The notes under the pieces are model-generated. The model worked only from the letters and a program-made list of their open reading frames with translations, was not told where the DNA came from and made no database searches. From Mucilaginibacter rubeus (GTDB lineage: Bacteria; Bacteroidota; Bacteroidia; Sphingobacteriales; Sphingobacteriaceae), in contig NZ_CP043450.1 of assembly GCF_003286415.2 (NCBI RefSeq), positions 6,634,001-6,698,000 on the forward strand: DNA of 64,000 nucleotides. Reading direction: 5' to 3'. Shown here piece after piece: positions 25,010-33,779 of the stretch (position 1 is its first letter; each line of letters begins with the position of its first letter). A program made the position numbers and the translations under genes.

Positions 25010-25668
25010 TAAGCTTTTACCGGGAATGAAAACTTAAGGTAGTTAATGTTCTTGTTATCCTGTAAATATTTTTTCTCGTAGTAAGTTTTGATAGACAACA
25101 CCTCATCGGCATGCTCCGAATGATAAAGATCTTCTGTTTTCACATGAAGGTTCAATTTAAGCTCGTCTATCTTTTCGGCAGTGTAGGCATGCAAACCATC
25201 GTTATCAGTTTTGAGGTTAACAAAGCCACCTGGCTTAAGGATGATCACATATTTATCCAGGAACCGTGGTGAGGTGAGGCGCTTTTTCTCGCGACTTAGC
25301 TGGGGCTGAGGGTCGGGGAAGGTAATCCAGATCTCATCAACTTCGCCGGGAGCAAAATAATCGAGCAGGTTTTCAATCTGAATACGTAAAAAGGCAACAT
25401 TGGGTACACCATCTTCAATAGCAGTTTTAGCGCCGCGCCAGATGCGGTTGCCCTTATAATCGATACCTATAAAGTTTTTATCGGGAAACATGCGGGCAAG
25501 GTTTACGGTGTATTCGCCTTTACCGCAGGCAAGTTCAAGCACTACCGGGTTATCGTTCTTAAAAAACTCGCGGCTCCACTGGCCTTTAAAAGGTTTGCCG
25601 GCATCTAATTGCAGTACGTTATTAAAGGTTTCAATCTCGGCAAAACGTCTTATCTTATCTTTTCCCAC
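25009..25668 (-). CDS. trmB: tRNA (guanine-N7-)-methyltransferase
   Basis: A 219-residue SAM-dependent enzyme that makes m7G46 in tRNA. LELACGKGEYTVNLA is the SAM-binding motif I, IGIDYKGNRIWRGA follows, and IWITFPDPQPQLSREKKRLT is the TrmB signature with the catalytic Asp region. The start is taken as GTG at 25668 (MGKDKIRRFAE), because Bacteroidota TrmB proteins begin this way and a -7 box lies 22 bases upstream. The longer frame opens with TTG inside that promoter. Confidence 0.9.
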   Translation of the reverse strand: MGKDKIRRFAEIETFNNVLQLDAGKPFKGQWSREFFKNDNPVVLELACGKGEYTVNLARMFPDKNFIGIDYKGNRIWRGAKTAIEDGVPNVAFLRIQIENLLDYFAPGEVDEIWITFPDPQPQLSREKKRLTSPRFLDKYVIILKPGGFVNLKTDNDGLHAYTAEKIDELKLNLHVKTEDLYHSEHADEVLSIKTYYEKKYLQDNKNINYLKFSFPVKA

Positions 25669-25689
25669 TTTAATTTTTAAAATAAAGCG

Positions 25690-25697
25690 CAAAAATA
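25690..25697 (-). promoter_or_regulatory. Bacteroidota -7 box upstream of trmB
   Basis: On the minus strand the sequence is TATTTTTG, an exact TAnnTTTG match. A transcript starting about seven bases downstream would begin just before the GTG at 25668, which supports that start. No clear TTG is seen at -33. Confidence 0.5.
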
Positions 25698-25773
25698 TCT
25701 AATAAGCACCAATTTTACGAATTTAAACCTAACTGAGGCTCAAGGCGCTTATCAGACCGGGCGAAATAAGGAT

Positions 25774-26220
25774 TTATACCGCAGCCCCACCTACCGGCTT
25801 AACATATGGTGCCGGTTTGTATTCCTTATCCTCTTTCTTTTTGATGAATTTGCTAAATAATGCTTTTGCTTTATCCCAAATACCGCTAACTGCATCCTCA
25901 TTAACATAGTTTGACGCTTTTTGCGAAACAAGGCCAACCAGCGTTTTTACCAAAAAATTTGAATGCTTAAATAAAGTTTTGTTTAAGGCAAGCGGGATAA
26001 TAAACCTGGAAACAAGGTTCAGAATATCCGGATGAAAGAAGCTGGTACCCTTTATCCCATCAGTATCGTTTGAACGCGGGAACAGTGTGAGCGCGGTAGA
26101 AAAAATAGCCGATGGACTATTGAAGCGCGCTTTAAGCGCAACGCTTTGCTGTTTTTCGAGTGCTTTAAGCCTGAATATTTCGGCCTGCAGATCGCTTACG
26201 TTTGTGATATGAAGATCCAT
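25774..26220 (-). CDS. conserved hypothetical protein of the YtxH/holin-like trio
   Basis: A 148-residue protein. An N-terminal helical segment (residues 1-30, EIFRLKALEKQQSVALKARF) leads to a low-complexity middle with hydrophobic stretches near residues 70-100 and a basic Lys/Pro end (KKKEDKEYKPAPYVKPVGG). I do not recognise a family. It is separated by three bases from the holin-like gene, so it is cotranscribed with it. A role at the envelope is inferred from this pairing. Confidence 0.6.
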   Translation of the reverse strand: MDLHITNVSDLQAEIFRLKALEKQQSVALKARFNSPSAIFSTALTLFPRSNDTDGIKGTSFFHPDILNLVSRFIIPLALNKTLFKHSNFLVKTLVGLVSQKASNYVNEDAVSGIWDKAKALFSKFIKKKEDKEYKPAPYVKPVGGAAV

Positions 26221-26223
26221 GGT

Positions 26224-26574
26224 TTATCGTTTAAATATTTTTTGAATAAAGATGTTGATAAGCGGCCTTTCAAGGTGTCGTTTAAATATCTTGATAAACA
26301 TGGCTATCAAAAAGTAAAGGACGGCTACACATCCAAAACCTTCCCAGTAGGAGTGAAAAACATCGGCCAGAAAAAAACCGAGCGTAACACTGGCAAAAAG
26401 AAAGGCCAGCACCATGCTGATCACAACTACCACATCGGCAATTACACTTGCCAAAATGGATGATCCGCCTTCAATTGCTTCATATTTTAAAAGCTTAAAC
26501 CGTGTTTCGGCGTACTCTTTTAACTGGTCAATAATGGGTGGTAATGGTGGTTGGGTATCTTTTTTCTCTTCCAT
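26224..26574 (-). CDS. holin-X/DUF1469-like inner-membrane protein
   Basis: A 116-residue protein. A cytoplasmic amphipathic N-terminus (QLKEYAETRFKLLKYEAIEG) is followed by two transmembrane helices (about residues 38-66 and 72-95) and a basic end. This fits the 'putative actinobacterial holin-X' group, which is widespread in non-phage chromosomal loci; the holin name does not imply lysis. It is cotranscribed with the 148-residue protein and probably with the YtxH gene 62 bases upstream. Confidence 0.75.
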   Translation of the reverse strand: MEEKKDTQPPLPPIIDQLKEYAETRFKLLKYEAIEGGSSILASVIADVVVVISMVLAFLFASVTLGFFLADVFHSYWEGFGCVAVLYFLIAMFIKIFKRHLERPLINIFIQKIFKR

Positions 26575-26636
26575 AGGTAAGGTTATATATCCCGGATATG
26601 GTGTTCATCCACATCCGGGATTGGTGTTATACATGC

Positions 26637-26903
26637 TTATGCGTGCTCAAGGTCATCCTGGTATTCTTCTTCAGCGCCTTTGATTTTCGACTTAATGTTT
26701 TCAACAACTTTGTCTTTTAAACCAACCAGGTTGTCAATTTCAGCAGCTGCAGTATCTTTTATTGACTCGCCAAGGTTTTTTAACGATTCGGTAAGCTTGT
26801 CGCGGGTTTCATTTCCTTTATCAGGTGCAAACAAAATGCCTAACGCTGCCCCTGCTGCTAAACCGGCAAGCAATGCAACAACTACTTTTGAGTTATCATT
26901 CAT
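26637..26903 (-). CDS. YtxH-domain small envelope protein
   Basis: An 88-residue protein. Residues 7-26 form a hydrophobic Ala/Gly-rich helix (VVVALLAGLAAGAALGILFA) ending with the YtxH hallmark APDKG. An amphipathic, charged helical tail (LTESLKNLGESIKDTAAAEI) follows. YtxH proteins are common, stress-linked membrane-bound proteins without a known activity. It is the first gene of the envelope trio. Confidence 0.85.
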   Translation of the reverse strand: MNDNSKVVVALLAGLAAGAALGILFAPDKGNETRDKLTESLKNLGESIKDTAAAEIDNLVGLKDKVVENIKSKIKGAEEEYQDDLEHA

Positions 26904-27066
26904 TGTAATATAATTTAAAGTTGAACATTTGATTAGTTACTCGTAAATATCCTGCCAAATATGTGTATTTGGCGCATTTATTTTTATTTAAGTATAAATT
27001 AACTTTTATCTGATTAATAAATTTTACCCTGTGTTCACAAAACTGTTCAGGGCTGTACGGTATAAT

Positions 27067-28104
27067 TTATACACTACTGTTTATCCGCTCAAGCCTATCG
27101 GCCGCCATACGGTTTGTTTCATAGATTTCCAGCAACAGCAGAAAATATGATAACAGCACCGGGCCAAATACCAGGCCCAGGATACCAAACAAAGGTAAGC
27201 CAATAAATACCCCGATTATTGAAATTATGGGGTGCGTGTTGGCTATACGCTTGTTAATGATCATGCGTAAAACATTGTCAATATTGCCAATAACCAGTAA
27301 GCCATAAACAAGTATTGCCACCCCCTGCCAGTTATGCCCCTGTGCAAATAATATAATACTTGCCGGAATACACAAGGTTGGCGCCCCAACAACAGGTAAA
27401 AAAGATATGAATGCCCCTATTACCCCCCAAAATACAGCATCCGGAATACTTAGTGCGTAAAAGCCCAGGGCCAGCAAAAAGCCCTGTGTGGCGGCAATTA
27501 TACCTTGTCCTAAAACGTTGGAATAGGTAGAATCGCGTAGTGCGGCGGCAAATTTTAATGCATGCTGTTCGCGGAAAGGCGCGTATTTTAATAAGCCGGC
27601 CTCAAACTCACGCATTTGCGTGAGCATGAAATACAAAAGAAAGTACAATACCAGCAGGGTTATGATGATATTGGCTGCGCTGCTTAATATTGATGGAAAC
27701 AAGCCCGTACCAAAAGTCCCCAGTTTTTGAAGGGTGTCTTCAGCAAAATGGGGCTGATTTAAGTTAGATGCCGCAAAAGCATCAATTTTTGATGTCCATT
27801 GGTCAATAGGCAGGTCTTTGATATTGATGCTTGAAATTTTGCCCACTATCATGATGCTCAGCGTTAGGAAAGGGATAACGATAACAATAAGTGAGCTGAA
27901 AATGATGAGCAGGGCTACCAATGTTTTGTTCCAGTTGCGTTTTTCGACCAGGTTTACAAACAGCGGCCTGAAAATGGTAAACAATACTACAGCACCAAGT
28001 ATCGAACTAAATAAACCGCTAATTGCGTAAAGTAAAAAACAGCCCAGTATAATAATGCTTACCAGGATGATGTTATTGCGTTGTTTATAGTTGAATACTG
28101 ACAT
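27067..28104 (-). CDS. AI-2E-family transporter (putative permease)
   Basis: A 345-residue polytopic membrane protein with about eight helices. The N-terminal pair (residues 12-32 and 33-45) is followed by LVALLIIFSSLIVIVIPF. The conserved C-terminal half has GQGIIAATQGFLLALGFYAL, then FWGVIGAFISFLPVVGAPT and NTHPIISIIGVFIGLPLFGI, which are the family signature. Family members include exporters of AI-2 and Na+/H+ antiporters; the substrate here is not predictable. It is a single gene downstream of the regulator operon but separated from it by a terminator. Confidence 0.85.
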   Translation of the reverse strand: MSVFNYKQRNNIILVSIIILGCFLLYAISGLFSSILGAVVLFTIFRPLFVNLVEKRNWNKTLVALLIIFSSLIVIVIPFLTLSIMIVGKISSINIKDLPIDQWTSKIDAFAASNLNQPHFAEDTLQKLGTFGTGLFPSILSSAANIIITLLVLYFLLYFMLTQMREFEAGLLKYAPFREQHALKFAAALRDSTYSNVLGQGIIAATQGFLLALGFYALSIPDAVFWGVIGAFISFLPVVGAPTLCIPASIILFAQGHNWQGVAILVYGLLVIGNIDNVLRMIINKRIANTHPIISIIGVFIGLPLFGILGLVFGPVLLSYFLLLLEIYETNRMAADRLERINSSV

Positions 28105-28135
28105 TTAGGCTGTTGTGTTGATATTTGCTTAAAAC

Positions 28136-28163
28136 AAAAAAACGCCAAAAAGTTTTGGCGTTT
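28136..28163 (-). terminator. rho-independent terminator of the regulator operon
   Basis: Read on the minus strand, ACGCCAAAA and TTTTGGCGT form the stem, followed by seven T. It sits 23 bases after the stop of the 67-residue gene. Confidence 0.8.
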
Positions 28164-28185
28164 CAAGTATTAATTGCAACGCCTT

Positions 28186-28389
28186 TTAGTTGGTATTGTT
28201 AAGCAGGGTATTGATCCGGGTTGAGCTTATCTCTATGGTATCCATGTAAAACAAACAATCCGACGTTGGGTTAGGTATTTCGTACCGCAACTGCTCAAGC
28301 GCAAGGTGTATGTTTGATAGTTGATTTTTTATATCATGCCTTAATTTGCGCAAGGCTTCGGCGTCGTTTTTATCTTCATTAGCCCCCAT
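28186..28389 (-). CDS. H-box-only protein (isolated histidine-kinase dimerisation-like domain)
   Basis: A 67-residue protein. LRKLRHDIKNQLSNIHLALE in residues 14-33 matches the phospho-acceptor H-box of histidine kinases (RHDIKNQLSNI, His18 expected to be the target). A second helix runs from residues 45-64 (CLFYMDTIEISSTRINTLLN). Together these would make a two-helix DHp domain with no sensor and no ATPase domain. The gene starts four bases after the stop of the NtrC-type regulator, so it is cotranscribed with it. It could be a phosphotransfer partner, a phosphatase for the regulator, or a remnant of a kinase gene. Confidence 0.6.
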   Translation of the reverse strand: MGANEDKNDAEALRKLRHDIKNQLSNIHLALEQLRYEIPNPTSDCLFYMDTIEISSTRINTLLNNTN

Positions 28390-28393
28390 ATTA

Positions 28394-29839
28394 CTATTTA
28401 AGGTTAATGGCCTTCATTTTATTATAAAGGGTTTTACGATCAATGTTCAGGATCTCGGCGGCTTTGGTTTTATTGAAGTTAACCTCCCTCAGCACCCTGA
28501 TGATGGTTTCATATTCGGCTTCAAGCGCGGCGTTTTTTAGATCATGACGGGTTTCCTTAACCTCCGGAGCTTCATACGGCTTAGCAGCCGGTTGCTGTTG
28601 CGTGTAATGATTAGGTGCTTCGTATGATAACTTATAAGTGGACATTTCAAGCGGCAATGCTTTAAGCGTAATCTCGTTGCCCTCGGCCAAAAGCGCGGCG
28701 CGGCGGATCACGTTTTTAAGCTCGCGGATGTTACCCTGCCAGCGGTAGTTCATAAAGCAATCCACAACTTCCTGCGAAAAGGATTCGACACTGCGGCCAA
28801 GTTCCTGGTTTGCTATTTTTAGAAAGTGCTCGGCCAGTAATATAATATCGTGTCCACGCTCGCGCAAAGGCGGCATGTAAATGCTGAACTCGTTAAAGCG
28901 ATGATAAAGATCCTCACGGAAACGGCCTTTCTGGATGCCTTCCTGCAGGTTTTCGTTGGTGGCTATAATAATACGCACATCAAGATCAATCTCCTTGGTG
29001 CTGCCTATCCTTTTAACTTTGCGTTCCTGTACGGTACGAAGCAATGCGGCCTGGATTTCATATGAAAGGTTACCCACTTCATCTAAAAACAGCGTACCGC
29101 CGTTAGCCATTTCAAAGTGGCCAATCTTGGTATATAAAGCACCCGTGAATGAACCTTTTTCGTGACCGAAAAACTCACTTGCAGCAAGCTCTTTGGTTAA
29201 CGAACCGCAATCCATGGCAATGAACGGCTGATTATGGCGCGGACTGTTCAGGTGGATGCTTTTGGCAACCGATTCCTTACCTGTACCACTTTCGCCTAAA
29301 ATAATAACGCTGTAATTGGTTGGCGCTACCAGTTCAATCTGCCGGGCAAGCTCTTTTGAGGCGCGACTGGTGCCGGTAACAAATTCGGCGGCAAAAACAG
29401 TTTTTTTAACGGTATTGGTCTTTGCTTTTTCAGGTACAATGGCAGCCTGTGGCTCTTCATCAACCTCAACCAGTGCGTGGTGAGTTTCAAGAGCCTTATT
29501 TATGGTATTTAAGATCTCATCCGGATATAGCGGCTTGGTGATATAATCATAAGCCCCCATTTTGATCAACTCAACAGCCATCTTAATGTCTGAATAGCCG
29601 GTGATGATAATAACCCCAGTTTTAGGATACTGGATTTTAATGTTACGGAGCATTTCGCGCCCGTCGGTATCTTCAAGCCTGAAATCGCAAAGTACAAGTT
29701 GATATTCACCGTTTTTCAACGCCTCCATACCCCCCGTACCACTTGATGCGGTACTAACGTCAAACCCATTTCGCGTTAAAAACTTCGATAGCAATAACGC
29801 AACATTAACTTCATCATCAATGATGAGGATCCTCTTCAT
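28394..29839 (-). CDS. sigma-54-dependent NtrC-type response regulator
   Basis: A 481-residue regulator from the ATG at 29839 (MKRILIIDDE). Residues 1-120 are a receiver domain with Asp54-type site in LVLCDFRLED and Lys in ITKPLYPDE. Residues about 165-390 are the AAA+ domain: Walker A GESGTGKES, the sigma-54 contact loop GSFTGA in place of GAFTGA, Walker B LFLDEVGNL. The C-terminal 45 residues are a Fis-type HTH (FNKTKAAEILNIDRKTLYNKM). It activates sigma-54 promoters upon phosphorylation. No full histidine kinase lies nearby; only the H-box protein follows. Confidence 0.9.
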   Translation of the reverse strand: MKRILIIDDEVNVALLLSKFLTRNGFDVSTASSGTGGMEALKNGEYQLVLCDFRLEDTDGREMLRNIKIQYPKTGVIIITGYSDIKMAVELIKMGAYDYITKPLYPDEILNTINKALETHHALVEVDEEPQAAIVPEKAKTNTVKKTVFAAEFVTGTSRASKELARQIELVAPTNYSVIILGESGTGKESVAKSIHLNSPRHNQPFIAMDCGSLTKELAASEFFGHEKGSFTGALYTKIGHFEMANGGTLFLDEVGNLSYEIQAALLRTVQERKVKRIGSTKEIDLDVRIIIATNENLQEGIQKGRFREDLYHRFNEFSIYMPPLRERGHDIILLAEHFLKIANQELGRSVESFSQEVVDCFMNYRWQGNIRELKNVIRRAALLAEGNEITLKALPLEMSTYKLSYEAPNHYTQQQPAAKPYEAPEVKETRHDLKNAALEAEYETIIRVLREVNFNKTKAAEILNIDRKTLYNKMKAINLK

Positions 29840-29950
29840 ATTCAGCAATTATTGTGCGGTAAATGTCTTATTAAGTGTCAAAATACAAACAATGTGCTAA
29901 TTTATACGATTTATTTAATTATTAAGGTTCATATGAATTAAAAAAACAAT

Positions 29951-29984
29951 AAAAAAGGGGAGCCCGAATGAGCTCCCCTTTTTT
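29951..29984. terminator. bidirectional rho-independent terminator
   Basis: AAAAAAGGGGAGC pairs with GCTCCCCTTTTTT over an eight-base loop. It lies 28 bases after the beta-barrel gene (minus strand). Confidence 0.9.
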
Positions 29985-30011
29985 ATGTCAAGGTATTTGT
30001 AGGGCCATATA

Positions 30012-30614
30012 TTAAAAGCCGTACGCTACACGTAAACCTATAAAGTTCACTTTGCTTTGATCAATACCTGTTGCGTATTTGGTAGTAGCTTCATAGCGGA
30101 TACCTGCATCAATAAAGCTGCTTGCGCTTACCGGGAATTGTACACCAATTTGTGGAGCATAAACAAACGCTGTTGATTTGTTAGCATTAACGTCAGATTT
30201 GTTTAACAAAAATGCTGCACCGGCTTCACCTTGTACGTAGAAATTGCTGATTGGGAAGTATTTCAAACCAGCTTTAACCGGAATTAAGTGGAAATCAGTT
30301 GCATCAAGACCTTGAACACCACCTATGTTGTTTTTGCCGAATACATTGTTATAACCTGCGTTAACAGTAACAAATAATTGGTTTGAAACAACCGGGATAT
30401 CAGCCTGAACAGAACCGCCTAAGTTCCATTTGTAGTTGTCTTTGAAATTGCCAACAGGTAAACCTGCTTCAACGCCTATGCTATAACGGATGCCACTTTT
30501 AGTTGTAGTTGATGTTGTAGATGGGGTAGTAGGTGTAGATGTTTGTGCTTTTGCACCAAAAGCTAAGCCTGCAAATGCAAGGGCTAAAGCTGAAACTTTG
30601 AATAAATTTTTCAT
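30012..30614 (-). CDS. outer-membrane beta-barrel protein (OmpA/OprF-like porin family, small)
   Basis: A 200-residue protein from the ATG at 30614 (MKNLFKVSALALAFAG), with a signal peptide ending AKAQ near residue 23. A Thr/Ser/Pro linker (residues 24-38) is followed by about eight alternating beta strands, for example YSIGVEAGLPVGN and FVTVNAGYNNVFG. It ends in Phe (LRVAYGF), the C-terminal residue expected for an outer-membrane barrel. The function is not evident; such proteins are often abundant surface proteins. Single gene. Confidence 0.8.
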   Translation of the reverse strand: MKNLFKVSALALAFAGLAFGAKAQTSTPTTPSTTSTTTKSGIRYSIGVEAGLPVGNFKDNYKWNLGGSVQADIPVVSNQLFVTVNAGYNNVFGKNNIGGVQGLDATDFHLIPVKAGLKYFPISNFYVQGEAGAAFLLNKSDVNANKSTAFVYAPQIGVQFPVSASSFIDAGIRYEATTKYATGIDQSKVNFIGLRVAYGF

Positions 30615-31008
30615 AACTATTGTTGTGTTTTTGATATATGTTGTTTGAAACACGAAGCAAATTAACTGCATAATTCAGATTCGATTTTTCATCCAAAAGT
30701 CATGAGTATTTAATCAATTGATTGATAGTAATTTATTTTTTGACCCTATTGGTATTTTGGTCAGGATATTGTCAAATGGCCTTGTAATTGCTGTTTTTCT
30801 GTCAAAATTAACATTGTCTTAACATGGAGTTTTGAGCCTGAAAATGATGAATTCTGCGTGAAATTGGGTGAAATGGCAAAATGTCTTTCAAAAGGTACTT
30901 TCAGAATCGGCCGTTTAGGGTGTTTTAGTGTTAAGGACAGATCATTATTCGGTTAAATTATTTCCTATTAACATAGATGGGTTTTGAGCGGGTTATTTTC
31001 GTTAAAAA
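30615..31008. other. intergenic stretch without a recognised feature
   Basis: A 394-base A/T-rich stretch between the divergent beta-barrel and phosphodiesterase genes. It contains GATT/AATC-rich segments and should hold both promoters. No clear -33/-7 pair, hairpin or open frame was found. Confidence 0.5.
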
Positions 31009-32220
31009 ATGATCATGAAAAATACCTGCCGTTATATAATCGCTTTTATCTTATTGTTGACCGGACAAATAAGCCTGGCCCAACAGAAACAATTTAACCA
31101 TGGTAAAAGGGTTGTGATCATTATGATGGATGGTTTTGGCATGAGTTATTTTAATAATGCCCCTATGCCGCATTTAAAAGCGATGATTACCAAAGGCTTT
31201 TTTAAACAGGTTAGCGCTTTAATGCCAACAGTTACCAATGCCAACAATACTTCAATTTGTACGGGTACCTTTCCGGAGGTAAACGGCATCAGCGGAAACT
31301 TTTTTTTAAATGACAAAGGTGAGGAAGAATACATGGAAGATAAGCACCTGGTGCTTGCCCCTACCATTTTTCAAAAGTTGAAAACGGATGGGATTAAGTC
31401 GGCACTGATCTCCAGTAAAAAGAAAAGTACCACTCTGCTGCCCGAGGGGACCGATATTGTAGTATCGCCGGAAACAGCCGATACCTCATGGACAAATAAG
31501 ATAGGCACGCCTGCAAGTATTTACAGTGCCGAAGTAAATTACTGGACAATGAAAGCAGGTATCTATTTGCTTAAAAACCGTAAAGATATCCGTTGCATCT
31601 ATATCCATACTACCGATTACCCGATGCATACCTGGGCACCTGCGGATAGTAATTCTATCAGGCATTTAGCTAATATTGATAAGCTGATAGGCCAGATCAA
31701 TGAAACGGCACCTGATGCAACCATACTCATCACTGCCGATCATGATGTAAACCACAAAAGCCGTTGTGTAGATGTGAAGAAAGCGTTGCAGTTGCAGCAC
31801 GTTGATATTAAACTGGCGCTAAGCCCTGAGAAAGATAAATATGTAAAGCATCACCGTGGTTTTGGTGGCGCTGCTTATGTTTATTTGAATAAAGATGGCG
31901 ATCTGCCGGAGGTTAAAAAGGCGTTGTATAAAATTAAAGGTGTTGAAACGGTACTAACCCGCGCCGAGGCAGCTAAGAAATATCATCTTCCGCCGAACCG
32001 GATAGGCGATCTTGTTGTACTTGGCGATTCGACCACCGTTTTTGGCGACCTGGAAACCGGTGCAGAAGAAGATCTGCCGGAAACGTACCGAAGCCATGGT
32101 TCTGTTTATGAGATAAAAGTGCCGGTAATTATTCTGAATGCAGCTAAAATGCCGCTAGACTCATACTTTAATTATAATAAAGATCTGGCAGCATGGCTTA
32201 TGGATAAGAAATATTGGTAG
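31009..32220 (+). CDS. secreted type I phosphodiesterase/nucleotide pyrophosphatase (alkaline phosphatase superfamily)
   Basis: A 403-residue protein; an in-frame ATG six bases later (MKNTCRYII) is an equally good start. The signal peptide ends SLAQ near residue 25. The metal/nucleophile blocks are IIMMDGFGMSYF (Asp), TNANNTSICTGTFPE (Thr nucleophile), HTTDYPMHTW and LITADHDVNHK (Asp, His). The KHHRGFGGAAYVYL block follows. It would hydrolyse phosphodiester or pyrophosphate bonds of extracellular substrates in the periplasm. Single gene, followed by a palindromic repeat. Confidence 0.85.
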   Translation: MIMKNTCRYIIAFILLLTGQISLAQQKQFNHGKRVVIIMMDGFGMSYFNNAPMPHLKAMITKGFFKQVSALMPTVTNANNTSICTGTFPEVNGISGNFFLNDKGEEEYMEDKHLVLAPTIFQKLKTDGIKSALISSKKKSTTLLPEGTDIVVSPETADTSWTNKIGTPASIYSAEVNYWTMKAGIYLLKNRKDIRCIYIHTTDYPMHTWAPADSNSIRHLANIDKLIGQINETAPDATILITADHDVNHKSRCVDVKKALQLQHVDIKLALSPEKDKYVKHHRGFGGAAYVYLNKDGDLPEVKKALYKIKGVETVLTRAEAAKKYHLPPNRIGDLVVLGDSTTVFGDLETGAEEDLPETYRSHGSVYEIKVPVIILNAAKMPLDSYFNYNKDLAAWLMDKKYW

Positions 32221-32289
32221 GGTTAACGCGGGAATGTGGACGCTCCTAAAATGCGATAGTCGAGGATTAGTTAAATAATATTTTGAAGA

Positions 32290-32403
32290 ATCCCCTCTTG
32301 AGAGGGGGCGCGGAGGAATGAGCGATAGCAGGGGTGTGTTTGTGCGCTTGGCTTATCAAAGCAGAAACACACCCCTACACCCCTCTCAAGAGGGGAATCG
32401 CGC
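32290..32403. repeat. intergenic CTCCC/GGGAG inverted repeat (family C, second copy)
   Basis: The ends TCCCCTCTTGAGAGGGG and CCCTCTCAAGAGGGGAATCG mirror each other, with AGGGGTGTGTTT and AAACACACCCCT inside. The layout matches 11761-11880. Confidence 0.75.
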
Positions 32404-32470
32404 AATCCCCCCTTTTTTGCCTCAAGTTAACGGATATGGCATAGGCACTTGATTGGGCGAGAATAATTTT

Positions 32471-33253
32471 CTACTCCCCTTTAAACTCCGCTTTGCGTTT
32501 TTCCATAAAGGCAGCCACTCCCTCTTTAAAATCTTTGGTGCCGAAGCTTTTTCCAAATTCTGTTATTTCGGTTTCATAGCCGTTAACCCCATCGGTATAT
32601 GCGGCGTTGATACAGCGAATGGCGGCAGCAAGTGCCAACGGAGCGCGAGTTAATATTTTATTCAGGATTTCTTCGACTTTAATTAACAGCTCTTCGGGAG
32701 TAGTTACATGGGTAACCAGGCCATATTGCAAGGCATCGGCAGCGGTGATCATATCGGCAGTGAGGATCATTTCCATAGCTTTGCCTTTGCCAACCAGTTG
32801 GGTAAGGCGTTGTGTGCCGCCGTAACCGGGCATCAGTCCTAAAGTTACCTCGGGCAGGCCCATTTTAGCGTTATCGGATGCTATGCGGATATGACAGGCC
32901 ATAGCCAGCTCAAGTCCTCCGCCTAAAGCAAAGCCATTTACTGCCGCAATTACAGGCTTATTGCCATTGGCTATCAGGTCAAAAACTTCGGTATGGCCTT
33001 TGCGTGAAAGCTGCGCCCCTCCTTCAACATCCAGTGCCGCAAACTCACTGATATCTGCACCGGCAACAAACGCTTTTGGTCCGGCTCCGGTGATGATGAT
33101 ACCGCCGACGTCCGGATTTTGAAATGCCTCGGCAAATGCAGTATGCAGTTCGGCAAGGGTATCTTTATTAAGGGCATTCAGTTTGCTTTCGCGGTTGATG
33201 GTGATGTATTGAATACGCTCTTTATTTGCTATCAATAAGTTTTGAAATTCCAT
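32471..33253 (-). CDS. enoyl-CoA hydratase/isomerase family protein
   Basis: A 260-residue crotonase-fold protein. The substrate loop GPKAFVAGADISEF forms half of the oxyanion hole and FALGGGLELAMACHIR the other half. Glu in GLPEVTLGLMPGYGGTQRL is the position of one catalytic Glu and both hydratase Glu positions appear to be present. It would hydrate 2-enoyl-CoA in fatty-acid or amino-acid breakdown. Single gene with no beta-oxidation neighbours. Confidence 0.9.
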   Translation of the reverse strand: MEFQNLLIANKERIQYITINRESKLNALNKDTLAELHTAFAEAFQNPDVGGIIITGAGPKAFVAGADISEFAALDVEGGAQLSRKGHTEVFDLIANGNKPVIAAVNGFALGGGLELAMACHIRIASDNAKMGLPEVTLGLMPGYGGTQRLTQLVGKGKAMEMILTADMITAADALQYGLVTHVTTPEELLIKVEEILNKILTRAPLALAAAIRCINAAYTDGVNGYETEITEFGKSFGTKDFKEGVAAFMEKRKAEFKGE

Positions 33254-33364
33254 GGGAGATGTACTTTATGTATTGCTTGAAATAACCAGATGCTTCATGT
33301 AAAAGTAGTAAGAAAATTATTGAAGTTGTTTTACGCTTCCTGTAAACAGATGCATTGAGCTGAA

Positions 33365-33400
33365 AGAAAAACCGGCACTCCCAATGTTGGGAATGCCGGA
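33365..33400 (-). terminator. rho-independent terminator of the winged-helix operon
   Basis: CCGGCA...CCCAAC pairs with GTTGGG...TGCCGG across a two-base centre, with T-rich sequence on the minus-strand side. It follows the regulator gene. Confidence 0.75.
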
Positions 33401-33476
33401 TGATATAGTGATTAGGTTTAGGTAGAATCAACTGTTTTAAATTCACTTTGTATTTCAAAGTGAATAAATAAAAAAA

Positions 33477-33779
33477 TTATAGTTTCTGCTGTTTGATCAA
33501 ATTTTCGAGGGCAAGCAGGTGCAGCCTGAATGCGGCGCGCCCTTTTTCGGATGCCAGGTAGCGCGTATTGGGTTTGCGGCCTATGAAAGATTTCTCCACC
33601 TGGATGTATTCTTCTTTTTCAAGAGCTTTCAGGTGCGATGCCAGGTTCCCGTCGGTAAGGTCAAGCAATTCTTTAAGCGAGTTAAAGTCATAGCTTTCGT
33701 TGGCAACCAATACGCTCATGATTTGCAGGCGGATGCGGTTTTCAAAGGCTTTATCAAACTGATCTAATGATATCTTCAC
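33477..33779 (-). CDS. winged-helix transcriptional regulator
   Basis: A 100-residue winged-helix protein. SLKELLDLTDGNLASHLKAL is the recognition helix region and EKSFIGRKPNTRYLASEKG the wing, as in the transcriptional-regulator family related to MarR/ArsR. It overlaps the upstream membrane-protein gene by ATGA and is the second gene of a two-gene operon. Such pairs often have the regulator responding with, or controlling, the membrane protein; the ligand is unknown. Confidence 0.85.
   Translation of the reverse strand: MKISLDQFDKAFENRIRLQIMSVLVANESYDFNSLKELLDLTDGNLASHLKALEKEEYIQVEKSFIGRKPNTRYLASEKGRAAFRLHLLALENLIKQQKL

Noticed and set aside
26589..26621. The hairpin ATCCCGGATATGG...CCACATCCGGGAT as a terminator between the YtxH and holin-like genes
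   Set aside because: No T-run follows on the minus strand and the genes appear to be cotranscribed. It may affect mRNA stability but cannot be called a terminator.
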